Shown here piece by piece: positions 32,237-40,017 of a DNA stretch of 64,000 bases. The translations under genes and the position numbers were made by a program. The notes under the pieces were generated by a model. It did no database searches. It was given only the letters and a program-made list of their open reading frames with translations, and was not told where the DNA came from. The stretch comes from Devosia sp. Lineage in GTDB: Bacteria; Pseudomonadota; Alphaproteobacteria; Rhizobiales; Devosiaceae. The stretch spans positions 125,104 to 189,103 of the forward strand of contig NZ_JANQAH010000013.1 of the NCBI RefSeq assembly GCF_024707125.1, in the 5' to 3' direction. Each line of letters opens with the position of its first letter. Within the stretch, counting starts at the first letter, position 1.

Positions 32237-32314
32237 GTCACCCTCGGGCTTGACCCGAGGGCCATGCACTTGTCGCGTCATCGTTAAGCCCTCGGGTCAA
32301 GCCCGAGGATGACG
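32237..32314. repeat. Palindromic intergenic repeat, family B copy 3
   Basis: Same arms as 10668-10752; ends 14 bases before the rmuC stop codon. Confidence 0.9.
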
Positions 32315-32327
32315 CACAGTGAGAACT

Positions 32328-33752
32328 CTAATTCCGGTCCCCCGGGTCCTCACCCACCAGCCGCAATGTCGGCTGCTCATCCACGCCGCCATCCCAACCA
32401 GGTGGCAAAGACTTCCCCGATTTCGCGCCCAATTCCCGCAGCATTTCCACCTGCCGCACCACATTGCCGCGTCCGGTGGAAAGCTGGTCCTTGGCCTTGG
32501 CAAAATCCTGCTGCGCCCGGTCGAGGCTGCTGCCCACCTTGTCCATGGTCCCCAAAAACCCGGCGACCTTTTCATAGAGCGCACCCGCCCGCTCGGCGAT
32601 TTCTTCCGCGTTCCGATGGCGCTTCTCGATGTCCCAGACGTTCCGCACCGTCCGCAACACCGTCATCAGCGTCGTCGGCGTCGTCAGCATCACGCCCTGG
32701 CTCATGCCAAATTCGAAAAGATTGGGATCGGCCTTGATCGCCGCTGAAAGCGCCCCTTCGATCGGCACGAACATCATCACATAGTCCAGACTCGACTTGG
32801 CGTGGCGATGATAGCTCTTGTCCCCGAGCGTTTTCACATGGGTGCGGATCGAGATCACATGCGCCTGCAAGAACTGCTCGCGCACATCATCCTCGGCATT
32901 GGTATAGGCCTCAAACGCAGTCAGCGAGACTTTCGAGTCGATCACCAGCCGATCGTCATTGGGCATCAGCACCTCGACGTCGGTACGCAACCGCGCCCCG
33001 TCCTCGCCCGAATGGCTCGTCTGCGTGAGATACTGTTCTCCCTCGCGCAGCCCCGAGCGTTCGAGAATAGTGGCAAGGATCATCTCGCCCCAGGCGCCCT
33101 GCGTCTGCGACGACCCTTTTAGCGCCCGCGTCAGGTTTTGAGCCTCGGTGGTAATGGTCAGATTGCTTTCCGCCAGCGCCCGGATCTGTTCGCCCATGGT
33201 CGCCCGGTCGCGCAACATGCCGCCCTGAAACTCGACGATTTTCTCGTGCAGCGGCTTTAGGAGCATGTCGACCTGCTCCCGGTTCTGCTTGGAAAACGTC
33301 TCGCCGTGACTCTTGAGCACGTCGCCGGCAATGGCCTTGAACTCGTCGGTCATCTGCTGCCGCGCTTCAAGAAAACGCTTCATATTGGCTTCGTTCTGCC
33401 GCGCCTGCTCATCGAGCCGCGTCCGCATCGCGGCCAGTTCCGCCGTCAGCTCGCTGTTCTTTTCCCGCTCATTGTCGATCAGCTCGCCCGCCCGCTCGCG
33501 TTCGCGCACAAGGCCGAGATCGAGGTCGCGAATGCGCATGTCGCGCTGGGCGATCTGTTCGAGAAAGCTCGCCTTGAGACCTTCGCTGGCTTCCCGCGCG
33601 ACCTCGTCGGCCCGCTGCGCGTTGGCGCGCGCCGAGCCGACGAGTAGAAAAACGCCTGTTGCCAGCAGCACCACGATGCCGACAACAAGCGCAAGCCCCA
33701 GGGTCACCGGCAGGTCGCCGATCACAAACAGAATAGTGTCGAGTTCACTCAT
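32328..33752 (-). CDS. rmuC: DNA recombination protein RmuC
   Basis: A 474-residue protein with an N-terminal membrane helix (about 13-40), a long coiled coil (50-185) and the RmuC nuclease-like domain: GSSQTQGAWGEMILATILERSGLREG, LPNDDRLVIDSKVSLTAFEAY-like segment and SSLDYVMMFVPIEGALSAA. It limits inversions at short repeats. Stand-alone gene, divergent from def. Confidence 0.94.
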   Translation of the reverse strand: MSELDTILFVIGDLPVTLGLALVVGIVVLLATGVFLLVGSARANAQRADEVAREASEGLKASFLEQIAQRDMRIRDLDLGLVRERERAGELIDNEREKNSELTAELAAMRTRLDEQARQNEANMKRFLEARQQMTDEFKAIAGDVLKSHGETFSKQNREQVDMLLKPLHEKIVEFQGGMLRDRATMGEQIRALAESNLTITTEAQNLTRALKGSSQTQGAWGEMILATILERSGLREGEQYLTQTSHSGEDGARLRTDVEVLMPNDDRLVIDSKVSLTAFEAYTNAEDDVREQFLQAHVISIRTHVKTLGDKSYHRHAKSSLDYVMMFVPIEGALSAAIKADPNLFEFGMSQGVMLTTPTTLMTVLRTVRNVWDIEKRHRNAEEIAERAGALYEKVAGFLGTMDKVGSSLDRAQQDFAKAKDQLSTGRGNVVRQVEMLRELGAKSGKSLPPGWDGGVDEQPTLRLVGEDPGDRN

Positions 33753-33885
33753 GGGTGCACTCTACCCGATTCTTCTGTTCTTAAAATGTTCTATTCTGCG
33801 CAGTGCGCAGACGAGCTCCGCAGTTGACCGCAGGGCGACAAAACTCCATATCACTGGCAAATCCAGATATTGCCGGACCTTTGCC

Positions 33886-34401
33886 ATGGCCATCCGCCCT
33901 ATTCTCATCATTCCCGACGCGCGCCTGCGTGCAGTTGCCGATCACATCGTCGAGGTCGACGAGGAGATCAAGACGCTGGCCAAGGACATGCTCGACACCA
34001 TGTATGACGCCCCGGGCATTGGCCTTGCTGCGCCCCAGATCGGGGTGATGAAGCGCATCGTCGTCATGGATCTGGCCGGCGAGAACGAGCCGGCCGCTCC
34101 GCTCGTCATGATCAATCCCGAAATCACCAAGTTCGGCGACGAGATCCAGGTGACCGAAGAAGGGTGCCTGTCGATCCCCGAGCTCTATTATGAAGTCGAG
34201 CGCCCTTCCACGGTCACGGTGAAGTACACCGATCTTGACGGCCAGGAAGTCACCAAGGACGCCGACGGCAAGCTCGCCGTCTGCATCCAGCACGAATTGG
34301 ATCACCTCGATGGCGTGCTCTACATCGACTATCTCAGCCGCCTGAAGCGCGACCGCGTCATCAAGAAGTTCGACAAGCAAGCCAAATTGGCTGCGCGCTA
34401 A
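33886..34401 (+). CDS. def: Peptide deformylase
   Basis: Removes the formyl group from nascent N-termini. A 171-residue metalloenzyme with all three motifs: GIGLAAPQ (44-51), EGCLSIP with C94 and QHELDHLDG with H136, E137, H140. First gene of def-fmt-truA, the usual alphaproteobacterial group; fmt starts 50 bases later. Confidence 0.98.
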   Translation: MAIRPILIIPDARLRAVADHIVEVDEEIKTLAKDMLDTMYDAPGIGLAAPQIGVMKRIVVMDLAGENEPAAPLVMINPEITKFGDEIQVTEEGCLSIPELYYEVERPSTVTVKYTDLDGQEVTKDADGKLAVCIQHELDHLDGVLYIDYLSRLKRDRVIKKFDKQAKLAAR

Positions 34402-34450
34402 GAGCCCAAGCCTCGCGCCTGCGTGGGGCATCTGCCCAGGAGTAAAGCCA

Positions 34451-35377
34451 ATGCGCGTCGTCTTCATGGGCACGCCCGAATTTTCCGTGCCGACGCTGAC
34501 CGAGATCGTCGCCTCCGGCCACGAAGTCCTCGCTGTCTATACCCGCGCGCCAAAACCGGCCGGTCGCGGCCAGGCCGAGCGCAAGAGCCCTGTGCATGAA
34601 GCGGCCGAAAATTTCGGCATCCCCGTTTTCACGCCCAAAAGCCTCCGCAACGAAGCCGAACAGCTTCAGTTCGCCTCCCTCGGCGCTGACGTGGCTGTGG
34701 TCGTCGCCTATGGCCTGATCCTGCCCAATCCGATCCTCGACGCCCCCACCGAAGGCTGCCTCAATCTTCACGGCTCGCTGCTCCCCCGCTGGCGCGGCGC
34801 TGCGCCCATGCAGCGTGCCATCATGGCCGGCGACAAGCAGACGGGCATCGTGGTGATGAACATGGACGAAGGCCTCGATACCGGCGCCATGGGACCCACG
34901 GAAATCATCCCCATCGGTCCCGACATGACTGCCGGTGAATTGCACGACCAGATGATGCGCCTCGGCGCCGATCTGATGGGCCGCGCCCTCGCCGCGCTCG
35001 AACGCGGCAGCCTCGATTTCACGCCCCAGCCCGAAGAGGGCGTCACCTATGCGGCAAAAATCGAGAAGGCCGAGGCGAAACTCGATTTTTCCAAAAGTGC
35101 CGAAGAGGTGCACAACACCATTCGCGGCCTCTCGCCCTTCCCCGGCGCCTGGTTCGAACTCGACCTCGCCGGCAAGCCGACCCGCATCAAAGCCCTGCGC
35201 TCCACTCTCGCATCAGGCAATGCCGCCCCAGGCACGCTGATCGGCCCAGACCTCACCATTGCTTGTGGGAGTGGCGCCGTCCGCCTCACCCAGGTGCAGC
35301 GCGAAGGCAAGGGCGCCATGGATGCCGCAACCTTCCTCCGCGGGGCAGGGGTCTTGCCCACGACCGTCGTCGGCTGA
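34451..35377 (+). CDS. fmt: Methionyl-tRNA formyltransferase
   Basis: Formylates initiator Met-tRNA using 10-formyl-THF. A 308-residue protein with N-terminal MRVVFMGTPEFSVPTL, the formyl-transfer motif CLNLHGSLLPRWRGAAPMQRAI and a C-terminal OB-like domain. AGGAG precedes the ATG. It overlaps truA by one base (TGATG). Confidence 0.98.
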   Translation: MRVVFMGTPEFSVPTLTEIVASGHEVLAVYTRAPKPAGRGQAERKSPVHEAAENFGIPVFTPKSLRNEAEQLQFASLGADVAVVVAYGLILPNPILDAPTEGCLNLHGSLLPRWRGAAPMQRAIMAGDKQTGIVVMNMDEGLDTGAMGPTEIIPIGPDMTAGELHDQMMRLGADLMGRALAALERGSLDFTPQPEEGVTYAAKIEKAEAKLDFSKSAEEVHNTIRGLSPFPGAWFELDLAGKPTRIKALRSTLASGNAAPGTLIGPDLTIACGSGAVRLTQVQREGKGAMDAATFLRGAGVLPTTVVG

Positions 35378-36114
35378 TGCCACGCTATCGCATCACCCTC
35401 GAATATGACGGCACGCCCTTCTGCGGCTGGCAGCGCCAGGCCGATCGGATGAGCGTGCAGCAAGCCCTCGAAGAAGCCATCTTCCGCTTCTCGGGCGAGA
35501 CGGTGTCTACCCAAGCCTCCGGCCGCACCGATGCCGGCGTCCACGCCCTCGGCCAGGTCGTCCACTTCGACCTCTCGACCGACCGCGACCCGTTTCGCGT
35601 GCGCGAAGCGCTGAACTATCACCTGCGCCCGAACCCCGCCGCGGTCATCGACTGCGAAATCGTCCCCGAGACCTTCGAAGCCCGCTTCTCGGCCCTCGCC
35701 CGCCACTACGAATATCGCATCCTCAATCGCCGCGCCCCCGCCGCACTGGAACGCCATCAGGTCTGGCACGTCCCCATGCCGCTCGATGCCGATGTCATGC
35801 ACGAAGCCGCGCAAAAAATCCTCGGCCGCCACGATTTCACGACCTTCCGCTCGTCCGAATGTCAGGCCAATTCGCCCATCCGCACCCTCGACCATTTTGC
35901 CGTGCGTCGCGAACTCGACCACGTGATCGTCACCGCCAGCGCCCGCAGCTTCCTCCACCATCAGGTGCGCTCCATGGTCGGCTCGCTCAAACTCGTCGGC
36001 GAAGGCAAATGGACCCCGGCCGATTTCCGCGCCGTGCTCGATGCAGCCGACCGCAGCCGCTGCGGCGCCATGGCGCCATCAGCGGGTCTGTACTTCGTAA
36101 AAGTCGACTATTAG
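35377..36114 (+). CDS. truA: tRNA pseudouridine(38-40) synthase TruA
   Basis: Makes pseudouridine at positions 38-40 of tRNA anticodon stems. A 245-residue protein starting MPRYRITLEYDG, with the catalytic Asp in ASGRTDAGVHALGQV and the FLHHQVRSMVG and GLYFVKVDY segments. Coupled to fmt by a one-base overlap. Confidence 0.98.
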   Translation: MPRYRITLEYDGTPFCGWQRQADRMSVQQALEEAIFRFSGETVSTQASGRTDAGVHALGQVVHFDLSTDRDPFRVREALNYHLRPNPAAVIDCEIVPETFEARFSALARHYEYRILNRRAPAALERHQVWHVPMPLDADVMHEAAQKILGRHDFTTFRSSECQANSPIRTLDHFAVRRELDHVIVTASARSFLHHQVRSMVGSLKLVGEGKWTPADFRAVLDAADRSRCGAMAPSAGLYFVKVDY

Positions 36115-36719
36115 GTCAGCGGCGGGGCCGGCAGGAACAGGGCAACAATGCCCAGGGCCAGAAACACGCCCACTGCCTGCGATACGAACAAGAGCCCGAT
36201 CTGCAGCGGCGCCAGCGTCACAATAAAGCGGCCAATATTGATAAAAGTCAGCAGCGCCACAATGGCAATGCCAAGCAGCAGCACGATGCCCACTTCCCCG
36301 AACAGGGTCGAGACCAGCAGCAGTACCGCCGAAACCAGCGTCACCCAATTGCTGGCAACGAGATAGGGAATAAAACCATCCTGCCGGCCCATTTGCCGCA
36401 GCACGATGGCGGCCATGCCCGCCTGCGCCACGAACAGCACGGCGTTGACGATGACCGATTGCGTTGCTGTGCCCGGTGGCAGGTTAATGCCGAACAGCAC
36501 CGGCCCGAAGCCGGCCAGCATCACGGCGACAACCGCCGCGATCAGGCTGCCGACCAGGCCGCGCTGGGAAAAGTCGAAATAGGCCGAAGCATCGCGCTTG
36601 CCGGTGATCAGGGCAACGCAGCCTCGGATGGCGCTCGCGGCTTCTTCGAAAAAGGGAGAATTAGGCTGGGCCAAGGGCGTGGGTCTCGTCTCAGGGTGTG
36701 GGCGCGGCCACGGGGCCAA
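36111..36719 (-). CDS. Multi-pass membrane protein (first of a related pair)
   Basis: A 202-residue protein with about five helices after a short soluble segment (FFEEAASAIRGCVALITGKRDASAYFDFSQRG). The layout (EAASAIRGCVALITGKRDA then helices) parallels the 181-residue neighbour (LKEALAGWIALVRGEADW), so the two are probably ancient duplicates. It overlaps the upstream gene by 29 bases if the ATG at 36719 is used; a TTG at 36674 would avoid that. Function unknown; convergent with truA (4-base overlap). Confidence 0.7.
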   Translation of the reverse strand: MAPWPRPHPETRPTPLAQPNSPFFEEAASAIRGCVALITGKRDASAYFDFSQRGLVGSLIAAVVAVMLAGFGPVLFGINLPPGTATQSVIVNAVLFVAQAGMAAIVLRQMGRQDGFIPYLVASNWVTLVSAVLLLVSTLFGEVGIVLLLGIAIVALLTFINIGRFIVTLAPLQIGLLFVSQAVGVFLALGIVALFLPAPPLT

Positions 36720-37236
36720 GCACCATGTAGAGCGTCACTGGCATACCGACAAGCAGCACCATGGTCAAAACCGCAAATGCCGCACTGACGCCGATATTCC
36801 ACCCGCCAGCCCGCCAACCCAGTTGAAACAGCAGAAAGGCAAGACCAACCCAGAGCAGGATCAGCACCGGCCCGGCGACCAGCGACAGAACAGTGCCCAT
36901 GACGAGATAGGCGATCAGCGCATAAATCCCCGGTACAAGCAGGGTCATTACCCGCACCTCGCCCGGCACCATTTTTCTGGTGACATGGATGCCAATCAGC
37001 AGCGCCGCGATGGAAAGGCTCTGCACCAGAATGGCGATGATGAGACCCATCAGGCTTGGCATGCCGACATTGGCCGAAGCCAACGCAATCGAGAGCAGCG
37101 CAAAAAACAGAAACAGCACCAGCGCCGTCGTCAGCCCGGCCGCCGAAATCGAAAAGTGCCTGATCCAGTCAGCCTCGCCGCGAACCAGGGCGATCCATCC
37201 GGCCAGCGCTTCCTTGAGGGCTGCCCAGATCTTCAT
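36691..37236 (-). CDS. Multi-pass membrane protein (second of a related pair)
   Basis: A 181-residue protein with five predicted helices, starting MKIWAALKEALAGWIALVRGEADWIRHFSISAAG. Related in layout to the gene that follows. It overlaps dapE by four bases (ATGA), so both membrane proteins are part of the dapE transcript. No family recognised. Confidence 0.72.
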   Translation of the reverse strand: MKIWAALKEALAGWIALVRGEADWIRHFSISAAGLTTALVLFLFFALLSIALASANVGMPSLMGLIIAILVQSLSIAALLIGIHVTRKMVPGEVRVMTLLVPGIYALIAYLVMGTVLSLVAGPVLILLWVGLAFLLFQLGWRAGGWNIGVSAAFAVLTMVLLVGMPVTLYMVLGPVAAPTP

Positions 37237-38387
37237 TCGGCGCCGTCCGCGAAAAACCGGCCCATAAAGCTTTCATAGATCGCCGTCAGCCCGACGAGAT
37301 CGGTAATGGCGATATGCTCATCGGCCTTGTGCATGGAGGGGCCGACGAGCCCACATTCCACCACCGGCCCATATTGTGCGATAAAGCGCGCATCCGACGT
37401 GCCGCCGCCGGTCGAATATTCAGGCCGCCGCCCCGTCACATCCTCGATGGCGTCCGAAAGCGTGTCGATATCCCCGCTGAGCGGCGACAGGAACGAGCGC
37501 GACGGCACGCCGGCAATCTCGAAAATCACCTCGGTGCCACGGGCATCAACCGATGCGATCCGCGCTTTCACCCATTCCGCCAAAGTGTCCGGGGTCCAGG
37601 TGTCATTGTAGCGGATATTGAATTTCAGCACCCCGGCACCGGGAATGACATTGCTTGTCGGATTGCCGACATCCACCGTTGTCACTTCGAGATTGCTGGC
37701 CGGAAAATGCTCCGTGCCGTCGTCGAGCCGCGTCGTGCTCAGCGCCGTCAGCACGGCCGCCAGCACCGGCAGCGGATTATTGGCCTTGTGCGGATAGGCG
37801 ACATGCCCCTGCACGCCTTTCACCGTCACCACGCCCGAAAACGACCCGCGCCGCCCGATCTTGATGCTGTCGCCCAAGAACTCGGCCGAACTCGGCTCGC
37901 CCACGAGGGCAAAGTCGAACTGGTGGCCATTGGCTTCCATCCAGCGCACCAGCTTTTCCGTGCCATTGATGGCGTCGGCCTCTTCGTCATTGGTAATGGC
38001 CAGCTGGATCGTGCCCGCCTCGGTCGGGATGGCCGAACACGCCGCAACAAACGCTGCCACGCCCGATTTCATATCGGCCGCACCGCGCCCAAAAAGCTTG
38101 TCGCCTTCAACTCGCGGCACGAAGGGATCGCTCGTCCACTGCGCGCGATCGCCCGGGGGCACCACATCGGTATGCCCGGCAAAGAGCAGTTTCTTGCCAC
38201 TGGTACCGCGCGTCGCAAAGAGATTGTCGACGGGATAAGACCCGTCACCATCGAACCGCAGATGCGTCACGGCAAAGCCGATCGCTTCCAGCTCCTTGGC
38301 CAAAAGGTCCAGCGCCCCGGCCGCCTCCGGCGTCACCGAGGGGCAGGCAATGAGGCGTTCGAGCAGATTCTGCGGGTCGATGGTCAA
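37233..38387 (-). CDS. dapE: Succinyl-diaminopimelate desuccinylase
   Basis: Releases LL-diaminopimelate from its succinyl form, for lysine and peptidoglycan. A 384-residue M20 peptidase: metal ligand segments LLFAGHTDVVPPGD, GRGAADMKSGVAAF, NDEEADA, VGEPSS and a C-terminal H in GPSMHKADE. Its partner dapD lies 0.6 kb upstream on the same strand. Confidence 0.97.
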   Translation of the reverse strand: MTIDPQNLLERLIACPSVTPEAAGALDLLAKELEAIGFAVTHLRFDGDGSYPVDNLFATRGTSGKKLLFAGHTDVVPPGDRAQWTSDPFVPRVEGDKLFGRGAADMKSGVAAFVAACSAIPTEAGTIQLAITNDEEADAINGTEKLVRWMEANGHQFDFALVGEPSSAEFLGDSIKIGRRGSFSGVVTVKGVQGHVAYPHKANNPLPVLAAVLTALSTTRLDDGTEHFPASNLEVTTVDVGNPTSNVIPGAGVLKFNIRYNDTWTPDTLAEWVKARIASVDARGTEVIFEIAGVPSRSFLSPLSGDIDTLSDAIEDVTGRRPEYSTGGGTSDARFIAQYGPVVECGLVGPSMHKADEHIAITDLVGLTAIYESFMGRFFADGAE

Positions 38388-38405
38388 CGAAATAGTCCCA
38401 AAAGT

Positions 38406-38885
38406 TCAGGCAGCGGCGCCGACGGGGTCGGAACCATAGGAATTGGAGCCCGTAGTGCCCTTGAGAAAACCGAGCTGCACGAGCATGTAGATGGCGAAAA
38501 CGCCGAAGATAAGATTGAGAATGCTCAGCCAGAACGCCGGCTGCGGCACCAATACGCCACCCCCGATATCGGTCCAGGTAAGGCCGATGCCGGTTGCGGT
38601 AAGCAGGTTGAGCAGCACGCTGCCCCCGAGCAGGATTTTCAGGTCCATGCCCTCATTGTCCCGATCATGGCGACGCTTGAGCCCGAGATTGTAGCTCGGC
38701 CAGAGCAGCGCCAGATTGAGCAGCACGGCGAGCCAGCCAAAGACGACCGGATTGCCGAAGCTGATGATGCTGAAGACCAGCGTAGCAACGAGCGATATGA
38801 CGATCAGTGCCACGATGCCGATCCACCATTGCTGGCGGCCGATCCGGCCTTCAGACGTGGTCAATAGTGCAATGATTTTATCCAT
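38406..38885 (-). CDS. DUF805 membrane protein
   Basis: A 159-residue protein with about four helices and the DUF805 signatures GRIGRQQWWIG and LGLKRRHDRDNEGM. The ATG at 38885 has GGGGGAAG just upstream. It sits between dapD and dapE, 18 bases before dapE. Function unknown. A perfect palindrome (38904-38918) lies 19 bases upstream. Confidence 0.85.
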   Translation of the reverse strand: MDKIIALLTTSEGRIGRQQWWIGIVALIVISLVATLVFSIISFGNPVVFGWLAVLLNLALLWPSYNLGLKRRHDRDNEGMDLKILLGGSVLLNLLTATGIGLTWTDIGGGVLVPQPAFWLSILNLIFGVFAIYMLVQLGFLKGTTGSNSYGSDPVGAAA

Positions 38886-38903
38886 GACTTCCCCCACAGA
38901 GAG

Positions 38904-38918
38904 CCGGAATCATTCCGG
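38904..38918 (-). promoter_or_regulatory. Palindrome upstream of the DUF805 gene
   Basis: CCGGAAT-C-ATTCCGG, a perfect 7-bp inverted repeat immediately upstream of the ribosome site. It may be a repressor site or a small stem in the message. Confidence 0.35.
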
Positions 38919-38993
38919 CGCAGAGCGAAGATTAGGATGCCGGCGCGGCGAGAGCCAGCGCCGGTTATTATGCCGGACGAACCCTTGTTGGGC

Positions 38994-39836
38994 CTAGTCG
39001 CGCAGCAATTCGTTGATGCCGGTCTTCGAGCGCGTCTGTGCGTCGACGGTTTTCACGATCACAGCGCAATAAAGGTTCGGGCCCGGCGTGCCATCAGGCA
39101 GCGGCTTGCCCGGCAGCGAACCGGAAACGACGACCGAATAGGGCGGCACCTTGCCCATATGCACTTCGCCTGTGGCGCGGTTGATGATTTTCGTCGACGA
39201 CCCGATGAATACGCCCATCGAAATCACCGAGCCTTCGCCCACGATGACGCCTTCGACGACTTCCGAACGCGCGCCGACAAAGCAATTGTCTTCGATGATG
39301 GTCGGATTGGCCTGCAGCGGCTCGAGCACGCCGCCAATGCCGACGCCACCCGAAAGGTGCACGTTCTTGCCGATCTGGGCACACGAACCAACGGTCGCCC
39401 AGGTGTCGACCATGGTGTTTTCATCAACATAGGCGCCAAGATTCACAAAGCTCGGCATCAGGATAACGCCCTTGCCGATAAACGCCGACTGGCGCACCAC
39501 AGCGCCCGGCACCGAACGGAAACCGGCAGCGCGATACTGGTTCTCGCTCCAGCCCTGGAACTTGCTCGGCACCTTGTCGAACCAGTTTGCCCCGCCCGGC
39601 GCGCCTTCGATGAGCACATTGTCATTGAGACGGAAGGACAGCAGCACGGCCTTCTTCAGCCACTGATTGACCTGCCAGTCGCCATTCACCTTCTCGGCTA
39701 CGCGCGCCTGCCCGCTATCGAGCAGGTTCAGCGCCGTTTCCACTGCATCGCGCACTTCGCCTTTGGTCGAGAAGTTGATCTCGGCCCGGTTTTCAAAGGC
39801 GGTTTCGATGATGGTGGAAAGCTGGGCGTTCGACAT
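38994..39836 (-). CDS. dapD: Tetrahydrodipicolinate N-succinyltransferase
   Basis: Succinylates tetrahydrodipicolinate in the diaminopimelate pathway. A 280-residue protein starting MSNAQLSTIIETAFENRAEI, with TAGGAG before the ATG. The C-terminal two-thirds is a hexapeptide left-handed beta helix (VDTWATVGSCAQIGKNVHLSGGVGIGGVLEP). Works with dapE downstream. Confidence 0.98.
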   Translation of the reverse strand: MSNAQLSTIIETAFENRAEINFSTKGEVRDAVETALNLLDSGQARVAEKVNGDWQVNQWLKKAVLLSFRLNDNVLIEGAPGGANWFDKVPSKFQGWSENQYRAAGFRSVPGAVVRQSAFIGKGVILMPSFVNLGAYVDENTMVDTWATVGSCAQIGKNVHLSGGVGIGGVLEPLQANPTIIEDNCFVGARSEVVEGVIVGEGSVISMGVFIGSSTKIINRATGEVHMGKVPPYSVVVSGSLPGKPLPDGTPGPNLYCAVIVKTVDAQTRSKTGINELLRD

Positions 39837-39939
39837 GACGGCTCCTACGGAAATGCTGGCGCGGACCATAGCGGGGACAAGCGGAGTGTCAACGAAATCT
39901 CTGCCGATCAGCCGCTCTCTCTCCCCCCACCCCCACCGT

Positions 39940-40008
39940 GTCATTCCCGCGAAAGCGGGAATCTCTGTTGTGCACGAAGATGAGATTCCCGCTTTCGCGG
40001 GAATGACG
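39940..40008. repeat. Palindromic intergenic repeat, family E
   Basis: Two full arms (GTCATTCCCGCGAAAGCGGG and its complement) around about 25 bases. It lies between the dapD start and the end of the kinase fusion gene. Confidence 0.92.
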
Positions 40009-40017
40009 TCGTGAGGG

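Larger units (their letters stand above)
31881..32327. other. Gene-free stretch with two palindromic repeats
   Basis: The region between the degP promoter and the end of rmuC contains no convincing gene. It holds the degP promoter area (31881-31990), family C (32136-32208) and family B (32237-32314) repeats. Confidence 0.6.

Noticed and set aside
34451..36114. Search for a mobile island or prophage boundary in the central region
   Set aside because: Gene content is housekeeping (def, fmt, truA, dapE, dapD) with continuous composition; no integrase, tRNA or direct repeat is seen.
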